Source: Chloroflexota bacterium (GTDB lineage: Bacteria > Chloroflexota > Dehalococcoidia > UBA2979). From it: a DNA stretch of 64,000 nt. Numbering within the stretch: position 1 is the stretch's first letter; each line of letters begins with the position of its first letter. A model generated the notes under the pieces. The model ran no database searches. It saw nothing but the letters and a program-made list of their open reading frames with translations, and was not told the DNA's origin. The DNA lies in assembly GCA_003670575.1 (NCBI GenBank), contig QWRD01000005.1:1-64000 (forward strand), given 5' to 3'. Positions 1-12,733 of this stretch are shown here, piece after piece. Made by a program: the position numbers and the translations under genes.

Positions 1-469
1 CCTGCATCCTGCAGTTCATACATCCCCAAAGGATAGCGGCGGTAGGCCCGTGCAGACGCTTCGCCGCGCCGGACATCGCCTCAACGGCCGGTGCGCCGCA
101 GGGCATCTCCGCCATCCCGCGAAAAATCAATGTGAGATCAGATCCGCAAGAGGAGCAGATCGGCCCTGCCAACCCAGGACCCGTCCGACGCACCGCGACT
201 CCAGCCCAAACGTTCAACTGACTGCAACGCACGCAACGGTCGGAGTGCGTGACACCCGTAGATTCGTAGTCACATTCCGGCGCGTGCAGCCCGCTGGGTG
301 CGGCCGTCTCTAATTGAGCTCTGCGTTGTCCGCGACTCTTCCAGACGAATACGAGGGCGATCGCGGTGACAATGGCTGTCACATTCCCGATCGCATCACT
401 GCCGGACAGGCCTCCAGCGATCCCTCCGGCGGCCAGTATCAGAACGACCGCACCCAAGATCTTCACCAT
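1..469 (-). CDS. Partial membrane protein with three CxxC pairs
   Basis: The gene runs off the left edge; 156 codons from the ATG at 469 are open with no stop. A GGGAG ribosome site lies 6 bases before the ATG. Residues 3-22 and 29-44 are hydrophobic and look like two membrane helices, followed by a basic stretch (KSRGQRR) that should be cytoplasmic. The soluble part has Cys pairs at residues 79/82, 105/108 and 150/153, spaced like a zinc ribbon plus one more pair. I do not recognise the family. It may be a zinc- or redox-active membrane-anchored protein; the C-terminus is not in the window. Confidence 0.6.
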   Translation of the reverse strand, partial: MVKILGAVVLILAAGGIAGGLSGSDAIGNVTAIVTAIALVFVWKSRGQRRAQLETAAPSGLHAPECDYESTGVTHSDRCVRCSQLNVWAGVAVRRTGPGLAGPICSSCGSDLTLIFRGMAEMPCGAPAVEAMSGAAKRLHGPTAAILWGCMNCRMQ

Positions 470-590
470 CGATTGCTCCCAAGTAGACGAATCGGGCGAG
501 CGGAATCTCGTGCGGGGCGGCCCGCCGCGATGATGCATCGTATCTTTTGCTGGTCATTCCTCGTTCGGAGCGGCTGCCACGCAACCGGAA

Positions 591-612
591 GGGGCGGCCC
601 CATGGCCGCCCC
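591..612 (-). terminator. GC-rich hairpin after sdhB
   Basis: A 9-bp perfect stem (GGGGCGGCC / GGCCGCCCC) with a 4-base loop lies 32 bases past the sdhB stop. There is no clear U-run, so it could be a weak or assisted terminator. Bases 470-590 between it and the partial gene show nothing else recognisable. Confidence 0.5.
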
Positions 613-643
613 TTCGCGTGTACAGACCTCGAGGTGTCGAGAG

Positions 644-1404
644 CTACGCCTGGCCGGTGAGCTTGCGGTTCTTCGTCTTCGCAGCCATGTAGTCGCGGTT
701 CATGTAGGCGATGACGTCGATCGAGATGCCCTTCGGGCACGCGAACTGGCACTCGCCGTGGTTCGTGCAGCCGCCGAAGTACTCCTCCATCGTCTCGACC
801 ATGCGCTCGGCGCGCTGGTAGCGCTCTGACTGGCCCTGCGGGAGCAAGTTCAGGTGCTGCATCTTCGCAGCTGTGAAGAGCTGCGCAGCGCCGTTTGGGC
901 ACGCTGCCACGCACGCGCCGCAGCCGATGCACTCCGCGACGTCCATCGCCGCATCGGCGACGACCTTCGGCACCGGGATCAGGTTCGCCTCGGTGGCCGC
1001 GCCCGTCGAGACGGAGATAAAGCCGCCCGATTCGACGATGCGGTCGAGCGCCGAGCGGTTCACGACGAGATCGCGCACCAGCGGGAACGCCGCCGAGCGC
1101 CACGGCTCGACGACAATCGTGTCGCCGTCGTTGAAGACGCGCATGTGCAGCTGGCACGTCGCGGTGCGCGTGCCGGGGCCGTGCGCCTGCCCGTTCACCA
1201 TCATGCCGCACGAGCCGCAGATGCCCTCGCGACAGTCGTGGTCAAAGGCGATCGGTTCGGTGCCCGCCTCGATCAGGTCTTCGTTCACGACGTCGAGCAC
1301 CTCGAGGAACGACATGTCCTCGGAGATGCCGCTCGCATCATACGTTGCGAAGGCGCCCTTCTCGCTGGGGCCGGTCTGTCGCCACACCTTGAGCGTGAAC
1401 TGCA

Positions 1405-1405
<1 letters not shown>
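644..1405 (-). CDS. sdhB: Succinate dehydrogenase/fumarate reductase iron-sulfur subunit
   Basis: Subunit B of complex II passes electrons from the flavin subunit to quinone through three iron-sulfur clusters. The 253-residue protein has the [2Fe-2S] cysteines C58, C63, C66 and C84 (motif CREGICGSC), the 4Fe ligands C159/162/165/169 ([12 protein letters not shown]) and the last set C213, C219, C223 ([13 protein letters not shown]). The GCTNHGEC spacing is that of the Bacteroidetes/actinobacterial type rather than the E. coli type. The start is the ATG at 1405, which overlaps the sdhA TAA by one base (TAATG) and has GAGGAG upstream. A reading frame extends further upstream but lies inside sdhA and is not needed. 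Confidence 0.95.
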
Positions 1406-3321
<1,916 letters not shown>

Positions 3322-3330
3322 CGATGGCTC

Positions 3331-4080
3331 CTAGCCCACGATCCGCAGTGCGACCGCAATCGGGAACGAGACGTTCCCCATCACAATCGCCAGCGCGAAG
3401 ACGGTCGCGAATACTCGACGCACGCCGTTCAGATACGGGTTGTTCACGCCGATCGACTGGAACAGGCTCCACGCGCCGTGCCAGAGGTGGATGCCCAGTG
3501 CCGCGTTGGCAAGGATGTACACGATCATCACCGGCATCCGTTGCAGCGAGGCGACCACGTTGTGGTACACGTCGCCCTCGATGAACGACGGGTTGAGGTT
3601 CCCAAACGTGAGGTCGAGGAGGTGGAACGCAATAAACAGCAGCACGATCGGCCCGGTCCAGATCATCGTGCGACTCGCCCAGTTCGCTGCGATGTAGTCG
3701 CGCCGCGAGGCGTACGCCACCGGGCGCGCTCGACGGTTCGTCATCCACAGCGAATACGCCGCGTGGACGTGCAGCACCAGCGCGATGAACAGCACGATAC
3801 GGAGAATGTCGAGCACGACGCCACGAGGCACGAACGGGTCTCCGAAGATGCGGAGGCCCTCGGCGTAGTGGTTCAGCTCCTCGCGGCCGAGATAGATCTT
3901 CAGGTTCCCCAGCATGTGGACCGTGATGAATCCCATGCCGATCAGGCCAGTGATCGCCATCGTCCACTTCTTGCCGACCGCGGAGGCGTAGATGTTCAGC
4001 GGCCAAGGAGCATTGCTTGCGGGGCGGCGACTGATCGGTTTGACGGCGGCTTCCACCGTCGACCGTGGACTGGCAGCCAT
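3331..4080 (-). CDS. sdhC: Succinate dehydrogenase cytochrome b subunit
   Basis: Membrane anchor of complex II. The 249-residue protein has about five membrane helices, so it is the single fused anchor (no sdhD). Candidate haem-ligand histidines lie in VHMLGNL, HVHAAYSLW, AFHLLDL and GIHLWHGAW, enough for two b haems. The ATG at 4080 has an excellent GGAGGTGG site five bases before it; a longer start 19 codons upstream gives a Gly/Cys-rich leader without a ribosome site and was not used. Confidence 0.93.
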   Translation of the reverse strand: MAASPRSTVEAAVKPISRRPASNAPWPLNIYASAVGKKWTMAITGLIGMGFITVHMLGNLKIYLGREELNHYAEGLRIFGDPFVPRGVVLDILRIVLFIALVLHVHAAYSLWMTNRRARPVAYASRRDYIAANWASRTMIWTGPIVLLFIAFHLLDLTFGNLNPSFIEGDVYHNVVASLQRMPVMIVYILANAALGIHLWHGAWSLFQSIGVNNPYLNGVRRVFATVFALAIVMGNVSFPIAVALRIVG

Positions 4081-4144
4081 CGACCCACCTCCGTTGCAAT
4101 CGCCGAGCGGACCGATCCGCTCTCCCCCGGGGCACATGCTTACC

Positions 4145-4705
4145 CTACTGCGTCACACTGTTCCGAGCGAGATACCGAGCGTAGAGCGTGAGCGCAACCA
4201 TCGTCTTCGCATCCTCGATGCGCCCGTCGTCCACCGCACCGTACACCTCGTCCAGCGTCAGCCACTCGGGCGCCTCGATGTACTCGTCGTGGTCCTGCGG
4301 GAGCGGATCGGCGCGGAGATCGGTGGCTAGGTAGAACGTGATGAACTCGGCAGAGAAGCCCGGCGCCATGAACGCCCCGCCGATCTGCTCCAGCTTGCCG
4401 GCGGCGAAGCCGGTCTCCTCTCGCACTTCGCGTGCGGCGGTGAGTTCGGGGGGCTCGCCTACCTCGCGGGTGCCTGCCGGGATCTCGCGCAGATTGCGCT
4501 TCGCCGGGTGCCGGTACTGCCGCACGAGGAGCCAGCGTCCCGCCTCGTCGGTGACGACGAGTGCGACTGCGCCGGGATGCTCCACGACCGTGCGCTCCGC
4601 CTCGTGCCCATTCGCGAAGCGGATGGTGTCGCGCACGACGTGAAGGTAGCCGGACGCAACGAGCGGCTCCGAGGACACCAGCACCGGCAGCGGCGCCTCG
4701 GTCAC
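4145..4705 (-). CDS. NUDIX hydrolase, ADP-ribose pyrophosphatase-like
   Basis: Hydrolyses nucleoside diphosphate compounds, most likely ADP-ribose or an ADP-sugar. The NUDIX box is complete: G-x5-E-x7-REVREETGF in the middle of the 186-residue chain. The LREIPAGTRE stretch just before it is typical of the ADP-ribose branch. The GTG at 4705 overlaps the TGA of the upstream acetyltransferase (GTGA), so the two genes are translationally coupled. Substrate is inferred from family resemblance only. Confidence 0.85.
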   Translation of the reverse strand: MTEAPLPVLVSSEPLVASGYLHVVRDTIRFANGHEAERTVVEHPGAVALVVTDEAGRWLLVRQYRHPAKRNLREIPAGTREVGEPPELTAAREVREETGFAAGKLEQIGGAFMAPGFSAEFITFYLATDLRADPLPQDHDEYIEAPEWLTLDEVYGAVDDGRIEDAKTMVALTLYARYLARNSVTQ

Positions 4706-5247
4706 GAAGAGGCACCGGCGGCGCCGCCGGGCACGAGGTCGATCACCATGGCGATCTCGTTGCAGCCGGGGAACTTCGGGCAGCGATAGCACTCGTTCCA
4801 GACCTTGCGGGGCAGCGTCATCACATCGACCTGCTGGAATCCGAGACGCTCGAAGAAGCCGGGGCGGTAGGTCAGCGCAAACAGCCGCTCCAGCCCCAGG
4901 GCGCGCCCTTCCTCGATGCAGGCTCGCACGATCGTGGAGCCGTAGCCGGCGGATGCCCGGTCCTCACGCACCGCGAGTGACTTCAACTCGGCGAGGTCGG
5001 CCCAGGTGATATGCAGCGCGCCGCAAGCGACCGTCTCGCCGTTCTCGCGGACGACAAAGAAGTCGCGCAGGTTCTCGTACGTTTCACCCAGCGTGCGGGG
5101 CAACATCTCGCCCTTGGCTGCCCAGAAATTGACCAGCCGGTGAATGGCGTCGGCGTCGTGCACCGTGGCGCGTTCCGCGCGCAGCGCGGCGCCAGCTGAC
5201 ACAACTCCCCCAGCCGACACAACTCCCGCAGTACCCTCGTCGGGCAT
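4702..5247 (-). CDS. GNAT N-acetyltransferase, N-acetylglutamate synthase-like
   Basis: A 181-residue GNAT protein. The core has LKSLAVREDRASAGYGSTIVR (acetyl-CoA binding, with the Q/RxxGxG/A loop as RASAGYG). The tail KVWNECYRCPKFPGCNEIAM is the Cys-bearing end seen in short ArgA-type amino-acid N-acetyltransferases. The N-terminus contains a small tandem repeat (VVSAG twice) from a 15-base DNA duplication near 5200-5235 and may be disordered. AGGAGG lies seven bases before the ATG at 5247. It is coupled to the following NUDIX gene. Role in arginine synthesis is possible but not shown here. Confidence 0.75.
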   Translation of the reverse strand: MPDEGTAGVVSAGGVVSAGAALRAERATVHDADAIHRLVNFWAAKGEMLPRTLGETYENLRDFFVVRENGETVACGALHITWADLAELKSLAVREDRASAGYGSTIVRACIEEGRALGLERLFALTYRPGFFERLGFQQVDVMTLPRKVWNECYRCPKFPGCNEIAMVIDLVPGGAAGASS

Positions 5248-5320
5248 GGGATCCTCCTGCGCACCGTATCGAGAAGAACAGCATAGAGCACCGGACGCGT
5301 ACTGGGGCTCGCGAGGCGGC

Positions 5321-6214
5321 CTAGACCGGCTGGTCGCTCGCCTCGTCGTGTCGCGCGTCCGGGCCGAGCGCGTGGTCGATGCGCAGCCAGCCGAGCCGCT
5401 TCGCGAGGTTCGCGTAGAACTGCTGCTCGCCTCCCAGCCGATAGAACGAGGCAGTCATCGGCGATCGCCCGATGTGCACGATCTCGCCTGAACTGACCGC
5501 CTGCTCCTGAGCGCCATCGACGATCATCAGCGAGCGGAAGCCGCGCGCGACCTCCAGCTCCACGCGTGCATCGCCGGGCAGCACCAGCGCGTTGGTGTAC
5601 GAGAGGTGCGGCGCGACCGGGGTCACAATCAGGTCCTGCGAGGTCGGCGGCAGGATCGGACCTCCCACGGCCAGCGCGTAACCGGTGGAGCCGGTCGCGG
5701 TAGCCGCGATCACCGCGTCCGCACGGTACTCAGCGAGCAGGACGCCTTCCACGCGCAGTCCAACGGAGACGGTGCGCCCCAGGTGTTCGCCGCCGATCAG
5801 CACCTCGTTCAGCGCATGCAGCGGCTCGCCATCGCCGACACGCGCCTGCAGCATCATCCGCCGCTCGATGCGCCCACCACCGTCGAGGATCGTCGCGAGT
5901 CCGTCGGGTGCCTCGGCCTCGGTCGCCTCCGCGAGGAAGCCGAGCCGGCCCATGCGCACCCCGAACACCGGCACGTCCGAGCGTGCCGCGATACCCGACG
6001 CGTGCAGAACGGTGCCGTCGCCGCCGACGCAGATCAGGAGGTCGGAGGCGGCCACCGCCTCGCGCAATCGCCCCTCGGCGCCGTCCGCGTTGTCGCGCGG
6101 TAGTTCGGCGACCCAGTGGTCGATCCCGCGCGCCGCGACGATCGCGCCCAGCGCGCGCGCGACGGCTTCCGCGCCGACGACGGAGGGATGGTAGACGCAG
6201 CCGACGCGCTTCAC
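5321..6214 (-). CDS. nadK: NAD kinase
   Basis: Phosphorylates NAD to NADP. The 297-residue protein has the GGDGT motif at residues 64-68, the NE (ALNEVLIGG) motif, and the Gly-rich TATGSTGYALAVGGP segment of the family. The GTG at 6214 overlaps the stop of tlyA (GTGA). The tlyA-nadK order is common in bacteria. An in-frame extension of 39 codons inside tlyA has no support. Confidence 0.94.
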   Translation of the reverse strand: MKRVGCVYHPSVVGAEAVARALGAIVAARGIDHWVAELPRDNADGAEGRLREAVAASDLLICVGGDGTVLHASGIAARSDVPVFGVRMGRLGFLAEATEAEAPDGLATILDGGGRIERRMMLQARVGDGEPLHALNEVLIGGEHLGRTVSVGLRVEGVLLAEYRADAVIAATATGSTGYALAVGGPILPPTSQDLIVTPVAPHLSYTNALVLPGDARVELEVARGFRSLMIVDGAQEQAVSSGEIVHIGRSPMTASFYRLGGEQQFYANLAKRLGWLRIDHALGPDARHDEASDQPV

Positions 6215-6999
6215 TCGACGCCCGCAGACTGAAGCTTCTGCAGCCAGATGAAGAACTCGATGTTGCCCGCGGGCCCGGTCAGCGGCGAACGGAACACCCC
6301 ACGCACGCGCAGCCCGTGAGCGATGCTCCACAGCGCAACACGCGCCACACAGGCAGCGTGCACCCGCGCATCGCGAACGACTCCACCCTTCCCGACCTCA
6401 TCGCGCCCGGCCTCGAACTGCGGCTTAACCAGCGCGAGGATGTCGCCGCCGGGTGCCAACGACCCGATCGCAGGCGGCAACACCAGCGTGAGCGAGATGA
6501 AGGAGACATCGATGGTGACCAGGCTGACCGGCGTCTCCAGCATGGGCATGGCGCGTGCGTTCGTGCGCTCGCGCACCTCGACGCGGGGATCGTCGCGCAG
6601 CCGCGGCACGATCTGGCCGTAGCCCACGTCGACGGCCACGACGTGCGCCGCGCCGTGCTGCAGCAGGCAGTCGGTAAACCCACCGGTGGAGGCGCCCAGG
6701 TCCAGGCAGCGACGCCCTGCGATGTCCAACCCGGAGGCGGACAGCGCGCCTGCGAGTTTGTCCCCGCCTCGGCTGGCGTATGCGGCGGGCTGACGCACGA
6801 CCACGTTGGCGTCGGACGCCACGGGCGCGGCCGGCCGAGTAGCGGGCATACCGTCCACCAGCACGTCGCGAGCCATGATCAGGGCGTGCGCCCGCTCCCG
6901 GCTGGGGACGAGCCCGCGCTCAACCATGAGCAGATCCAGGCGCTGCCGCGTAGGACGCGGCCCCGGAGTCTGTCGAGGTGCGGTAGGTATGGTGGACAT
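6211..6999 (-). CDS. tlyA: TlyA family rRNA 2'-O-methyltransferase
   Basis: The protein has an N-terminal S4 RNA-binding domain (RLDLLMVERGLVPSRERAHA) and a C-terminal FtsJ-like methyltransferase with the SAM motif CLDLGASTGGFTDCLL. It probably methylates 16S/23S rRNA riboses; some members are also called haemolysins. The ATG at 6999 is preferred: TATCCT lies 8 bases before it, which would make it leaderless. Another ATG six codons upstream (7017) cannot be excluded; neither has a clear ribosome site. It sits 43 bases after clpX. Confidence 0.88.
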   Translation of the reverse strand: MSTIPTAPRQTPGPRPTRQRLDLLMVERGLVPSRERAHALIMARDVLVDGMPATRPAAPVASDANVVVRQPAAYASRGGDKLAGALSASGLDIAGRRCLDLGASTGGFTDCLLQHGAAHVVAVDVGYGQIVPRLRDDPRVEVRERTNARAMPMLETPVSLVTIDVSFISLTLVLPPAIGSLAPGGDILALVKPQFEAGRDEVGKGGVVRDARVHAACVARVALWSIAHGLRVRGVFRSPLTGPAGNIEFFIWLQKLQSAGVE

Positions 7000-7042
7000 C
7001 ACCAGCGAGGATAGCATCGCGGCGCGTCAGCGCACGGGCGCG

Positions 7043-8344
<1,302 letters not shown>

Positions 8345-8394
8345 GAGACCCGGCCCCCCTCGTCGGCGCGTGCTCAGCCGCCGACGTCCGCTAT

Positions 8395-9021
8395 CTACCG
8401 GCTGGCCGACTCCGGGATACGGCCGAGGATTTCATCCACGAAACCGTAGTCCTTCGCCTGCTCTGCGCTCATGTAGAAGTCGCGGTCGAAGTCCCGCGTG
8501 ATTCGCTCAATGGTCTGTCCGGTGTTCGTGGCGATGATGCCGCGAATGATCTCGTTGTTGCGCAGGATCTCCCGCGCCGCAATCTCGATGTCGGACGCCT
8601 GCCCGCGAGCACCACCCAGCGCCTGGTGCATGTGCACGGTGGCGTTCGGCAGCGCATACCGCTTGCCTCGCGCGCCCGAGCAGAGCAGCACGGAGGCCAT
8701 CGACGCAGTGGAACCGACGGCGATCGTGGAAACGTCAGCGCGGATCAGGTTCATGGTGTCGTAGATCGCCAGTCCGGCGCTGATCACGCCACCCGGGGAG
8801 TGCACGTACATGCTGATGTCCCGATCCGGCTCTTCCCGGTCCAGGTACAGCAGTTGCGCGACAATCGTGTTCGCAACCTGGTCGTCGATGGCAGTACCCA
8901 GGAAGATGATCCGCTCCTTGAGCAGCAACGAGTAGATGTCGTACGCCCGCTCACCTCGAGCAGTCGTCTCAATGACCATCGGCACAATATTCTGTGGCGC
9001 GAGCCAGTCGCTGTTCGGCAT
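8395..9021 (-). CDS. clpP: ATP-dependent Clp protease proteolytic subunit
   Basis: Serine protease subunit of the Clp complex, 208 residues. The catalytic Ser is in STASMAS (usually AASMGA), the His in [14 protein letters not shown] and the Asp in [12 protein letters not shown]. The N-terminal [15 protein letters not shown] is a normal axial-loop region. It lies between tig and clpX. Confidence 0.97.
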   Translation of the reverse strand: MPNSDWLAPQNIVPMVIETTARGERAYDIYSLLLKERIIFLGTAIDDQVANTIVAQLLYLDREEPDRDISMYVHSPGGVISAGLAIYDTMNLIRADVSTIAVGSTASMASVLLCSGARGKRYALPNATVHMHQALGGARGQASDIEIAAREILRNNEIIRGIIATNTGQTIERITRDFDRDFYMSAEQAKDYGFVDEILGRIPESASR

Positions 9022-9116
9022 TACCCTGTCCCCACCCCTCTGTATCCCTACACGCGTGTCCTGCGAGGTTGCTCAGCCGACCTCGCTGCATCCACCAAGA
9101 TTATGTCGATCTCTGA

Positions 9117-10610
9117 CTACGCCTCAGAACCGGCCGCGGGCGACGTCCCCGCGCCCTCAGTGTCGGCAGTAGAAGCGCCGGAGACGATAGCAGCATCGGC
9201 GTCCTCGCCGCCCTCGGCCTCGGTTGCATCGTCGCCTTCGGCGCGCGCACCACGGCGGCGGCGGCTGCCGCGCGCTCGAGGCTCCTCGCCTTCGCCCTCG
9301 GGCTGACTCGCTATCTCGACCAGGCGACCGAGCGTCGCAGTCGTAAGCATCTGGTTGCGAATCGAAGCGCGGTAGTCCGGCGTGTCGAACATCTGCCGGA
9401 ATGCCGCCTTCTGCTCCTCGGGCATCTCGCCACGCGAGGCACCGATGAACTGATCCATGCCACGATCGATCTCGGCCTCGATCTCGTCTTCCTCGACGGT
9501 GAGGCCTTCGCCCATCGCCAGTTCGCCGAGCACCAGAGCGCGCTTCACCGCCAGGTCAGCCCGCGGGTGGAGTTCCTCGCGTACCTCCAGCTCGGTGCGG
9601 CCGATCTGCTGGAGCCATTGCTCCAACTGCTCCGGGGTGTGCGAGGCGTGATCCGACTGCTGGTCGACCATGCGGTCGACCTCACGCTCCACCAGCAGCT
9701 CGGGGTAATCGAGTTCCGAGTTCGCCAGCAACAGATCTAGGACTTCCTCCTGATACGCCGTGACGCCCGAGGCTTCCGCCTGGGCCCGTACGTTGCGCTC
9801 CATGCGCTCGCGCAACTGCTCGACGGTCTCGAGCTCGGCGTCGTCCAAGGACTTCACGAAGGCGTCGTCCAGATCCGGCAGGATCTCCTGCTTCACCTCG
9901 TGCACGGTCACCGAGTAGTGGGCGGTCTTCCCGGCGAGGTCGGCCGCGATGAAGTCCTCGGGCAGCGCGAACTCAATGGCGTACGGTCCGCCGCGCGCCA
10001 ACCCGATGAGGTGATCGAGGAAGCCCGGCAAGGAGACGGTGCTGCCCTGCAGCACGCCGAACTCCGCGTCCTCTTCCTTGTGCTCTTCCTCTTGGCCGTC
10101 GACGGTCACGGTCACGTCGGCCCGCACCGTGTCGCCCCACTCGATCGCCCGGTCCACCGGGTCGAGGGTCGCGAAACGTCGGCGAAGGTTCGTGATCGCC
10201 TCTTCGATCTGCTCCTGAGCGACGGTTACCTCGGTGCGCGGGACGCGCAGGGCGGAGTAGTCCTTCAGGTCAACGGTCGGACGAACCGGAACCGTGGCGG
10301 AAACCACCAGCGGCTCCATCGACTTGAGGTCGAAGGCCGGCTGCCCGATCGCGTCGATCTTCTGTTCCGCAATCACCTCGCTGTAGGCGTCTGGGAGCAG
10401 CAGCTCCAGCGCCTCCTGAATCAGCGCCGGCCGCCCAAGAGTCCGCTCCACGATCTGGCGCGGTGCCTTGCCGGGACGAAAGCCGGGTATGCGGACGCGC
10501 TGCGCGAGCCGGCGCGATGCCTTCTCCATAAACGTCTCGAGTCGGTCGTCTTCGACCTCTATCTCGAGCAATACCTGTGATCGCGGAAGACGTTCGGTCG
10601 TCACACCCAC
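9117..10610 (-). CDS. tig: Trigger factor
   Basis: Ribosome-bound chaperone and peptidyl-prolyl isomerase. The N-terminal ribosome-binding domain has the signature GFRPGKAP (family GFRxGKxP). An FKBP-like domain occupies roughly residues 160-245 and the helical C-domain follows. The last ~60 residues (from EGEEPRARG) are low-complexity, first Arg-rich and then acidic, longer than in most trigger factors (497 residues in total). The start is GTG at 10610; another GTG two codons downstream is equally possible. Confidence 0.93.
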   Translation of the reverse strand: MGVTTERLPRSQVLLEIEVEDDRLETFMEKASRRLAQRVRIPGFRPGKAPRQIVERTLGRPALIQEALELLLPDAYSEVIAEQKIDAIGQPAFDLKSMEPLVVSATVPVRPTVDLKDYSALRVPRTEVTVAQEQIEEAITNLRRRFATLDPVDRAIEWGDTVRADVTVTVDGQEEEHKEEDAEFGVLQGSTVSLPGFLDHLIGLARGGPYAIEFALPEDFIAADLAGKTAHYSVTVHEVKQEILPDLDDAFVKSLDDAELETVEQLRERMERNVRAQAEASGVTAYQEEVLDLLLANSELDYPELLVEREVDRMVDQQSDHASHTPEQLEQWLQQIGRTELEVREELHPRADLAVKRALVLGELAMGEGLTVEEDEIEAEIDRGMDQFIGASRGEMPEEQKAAFRQMFDTPDYRASIRNQMLTTATLGRLVEIASQPEGEGEEPRARGSRRRRGARAEGDDATEAEGGEDADAAIVSGASTADTEGAGTSPAAGSEA

Positions 10611-10720
10611 CCGGAGCGCCCCCGTTCAGGCCATACCCTGCGCCGCTGTCATTTGTTGGAAATGAGTATAGCACGCGACCAATTCTCGGCCGCGAGATCG
10701 AAAACCCCGACTTTGTATTG

Positions 10721-11692
10721 CTATCTGCCGCGAATCACATCATTGATAGCGTCGCCGAGCAGTGCGAACGCGAAGAGCAGCGCGGAGACGCATAACCCCG
10801 GCACCAGCAGCAAGTGCGGGTGCTGCGCGAATGTGCGAGCACCCGACCCTTCGAAGATCATCGCACCGAACGAGGGGGTGGGCGGCTGCACGCCGACGCC
10901 GAACCAGGTCAGTGCCACCTCGGACCCCGCGACGGATCCCAGCGTCGCAGAGAGTTGCAGCACCACCAGGAACGCGACGTTCGGCAGCAGGTGCTGCCAG
11001 AGGATGTGGATGGTGCCCCCACCCAGCGCCTGCGCCGCCAGCACGAACTCGCGCTCCCGCAGTTGGAGCACCTGCGCTCGCACCAACCTCGCGGTGCCGA
11101 CCCAGAAGAAGAGGGAAAGCACGCCGAAGACCGTGAGGTACGAGGAGAACGGACCGGCGATGCCGCCGAACGGCGTATGTTGCTCGACCCAGCCCCCGAA
11201 TTGGATGATCCGAGGCCCCAGAGCCGCGTTGACCAGAATCAGCATGGGGAGACCAGGCAGCGCCGAGAGCACCTCGCCCGCGCGCATGATCAGGTTGTCG
11301 ACCCAGCCGCCGCGATACCCCGCCAGCAGGCCGAGGCCGTTGCCGATCAACAGCGATCCGGAGACCAGCACCGCCACGCTGACCACCAGGGTGGTACGCG
11401 CCGAGTACAACGTCCGGCTGTACATATCGCGACCCAGCCGATCGGTTCCGAGCCAGTGCTCACGGCTCGGCCCCTCGAGGCCTCGATCCAAGTTCTGCTC
11501 GGTGAACGAGTACGGAGCCAGCACCGGCGCGAGAATGCCGCCGCCGTAGATCACCGCGATCACGACGAGCGACAGCATCGCCAGTCGCTTCCGGCGCAGG
11601 CGCGACCAGAACAGCGACGACGGGCTGCGTGACGCCGACGCACCGGCGGCAGCGGGACCGGGGGCCATCGCCTCCGGGCTGGCGGTGGTCAC
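10721..11692 (-). CDS. ABC transporter permease, OppC/DppC type
   Basis: Second inner-membrane subunit of a peptide/nickel/opine-type ABC importer, 323 residues. HWLGTDRLGRDMYSR is the hallmark at the start of the conserved domain. The EAA loop (AAQALGGGTIHILWQHLLPN) couples to the ATPase. GTG at 11692 overlaps the oppB-like stop (GTGA). No ATPase genes (oppD/F type) occur in the window, so the ATPases must be encoded elsewhere. Confidence 0.9.
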   Translation of the reverse strand: MTTASPEAMAPGPAAAGASASRSPSSLFWSRLRRKRLAMLSLVVIAVIYGGGILAPVLAPYSFTEQNLDRGLEGPSREHWLGTDRLGRDMYSRTLYSARTTLVVSVAVLVSGSLLIGNGLGLLAGYRGGWVDNLIMRAGEVLSALPGLPMLILVNAALGPRIIQFGGWVEQHTPFGGIAGPFSSYLTVFGVLSLFFWVGTARLVRAQVLQLREREFVLAAQALGGGTIHILWQHLLPNVAFLVVLQLSATLGSVAGSEVALTWFGVGVQPPTPSFGAMIFEGSGARTFAQHPHLLLVPGLCVSALLFAFALLGDAINDVIRGR

Positions 11693-12675
11693 GTGCGCGC
11701 CCCCGTCCCGAGGCGGATACGCGGGTCGATGCGCGCGTAGGCGAGGTCGGTGATCAGGTTCATGACGATGAAGAACATGCCCACGATCAACGTGGTGGCA
11801 AGGATCACGTCGTAGTCTCGGCTCCGCACCGACTCGAAGGTGAACGAGCCGATACCGGGGATGCCAAGCAGCGTCTCCACGAAGTACGCGCCCGACAGGA
11901 TGTCGGCGAGCGACAGCCCCACGACCGTCACCAGCGGCAGCAATGAGTTCGGTAGGACGTGTCGGAGCGCGACAGCGGACTCCGGCAGCCCCTTGGAGCG
12001 CGCCGTGCGCACGTAGTCCTCGGTCGACACTTGCAGCGCGGTCACGCGCACCAGCCGCGCGACGCCAGCGAAACCGGGAACGGTGAGCACCAGAAGCGGC
12101 AGATAGAGGTGCGGATCGGGGATCGGGATCGCGACGACGTCTCCAATCCACCAGATCGCGAAGAGCCCATCCCAACCGCCGACCGGAAGCAGGTTGAACT
12201 GAATCGCCAACAGCCACTGCAGCGGCGGCAGCACCACCAGTACCGGGATGGAGCTCAGGAACAGCAGTGCGGAGATGATGAACGGGTCCAACCATCTCCC
12301 CTGGAACCACGCGGACATCAATCCGAGCGGAATCCCCACGGCGAAGACAATGACGATGGACAGGATGTTCAACTGCGCGGAGATCCACATCTTCGGCACC
12401 AGCAACTCGCGTACGGAGTAGCCGCGCTGGATGAAGGACTCACCGAAGTCACCACGCACCGCGCGGTTCACCCAGCGCAGGTACTGCTGGACCATCGGGC
12501 CGTCCAGCCCGCGTTCCTCGCGGATACGCTGGAGCACTTCCTGGTCGCGGATCTGGCCTGCCGCCACGGCCACCGGATCACCGGGGCCGAAGCGCGCGAT
12601 TGCGAACGTCAGGAACGAGACGATGAACAGCACGACCGGCATCCACATCAGCCGACGCACCACGTAGCCGGTCAT
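11689..12675 (-). CDS. ABC transporter permease, OppB/DppB type
   Basis: First permease subunit of the same importer, 328 residues with about six helices. The N-terminal MTGYVVRRLMWMPVVLFIVSF and the periplasmic FGPGDPV/RGLDGP features are typical. The EAA loop (VRTARSKGLPESAVALRHVL) is present. It starts 58 bases after the substrate-binding gene and overlaps the next permease. Confidence 0.9.
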   Translation of the reverse strand: MTGYVVRRLMWMPVVLFIVSFLTFAIARFGPGDPVAVAAGQIRDQEVLQRIREERGLDGPMVQQYLRWVNRAVRGDFGESFIQRGYSVRELLVPKMWISAQLNILSIVIVFAVGIPLGLMSAWFQGRWLDPFIISALLFLSSIPVLVVLPPLQWLLAIQFNLLPVGGWDGLFAIWWIGDVVAIPIPDPHLYLPLLVLTVPGFAGVARLVRVTALQVSTEDYVRTARSKGLPESAVALRHVLPNSLLPLVTVVGLSLADILSGAYFVETLLGIPGIGSFTFESVRSRDYDVILATTLIVGMFFIVMNLITDLAYARIDPRIRLGTGART

Positions 12676-12733
12676 CGAGGGCGCCTCGTCATCGCTGCCG
12701 TCACGTGCATCGATCGATCGCCTTTCACGCCCC

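Noticed and set aside
50-313. Small plus-strand frame at the left edge
   Set aside because: It lies opposite the minus-strand CxxC gene, which has a ribosome site, membrane helices and Cys pairs.
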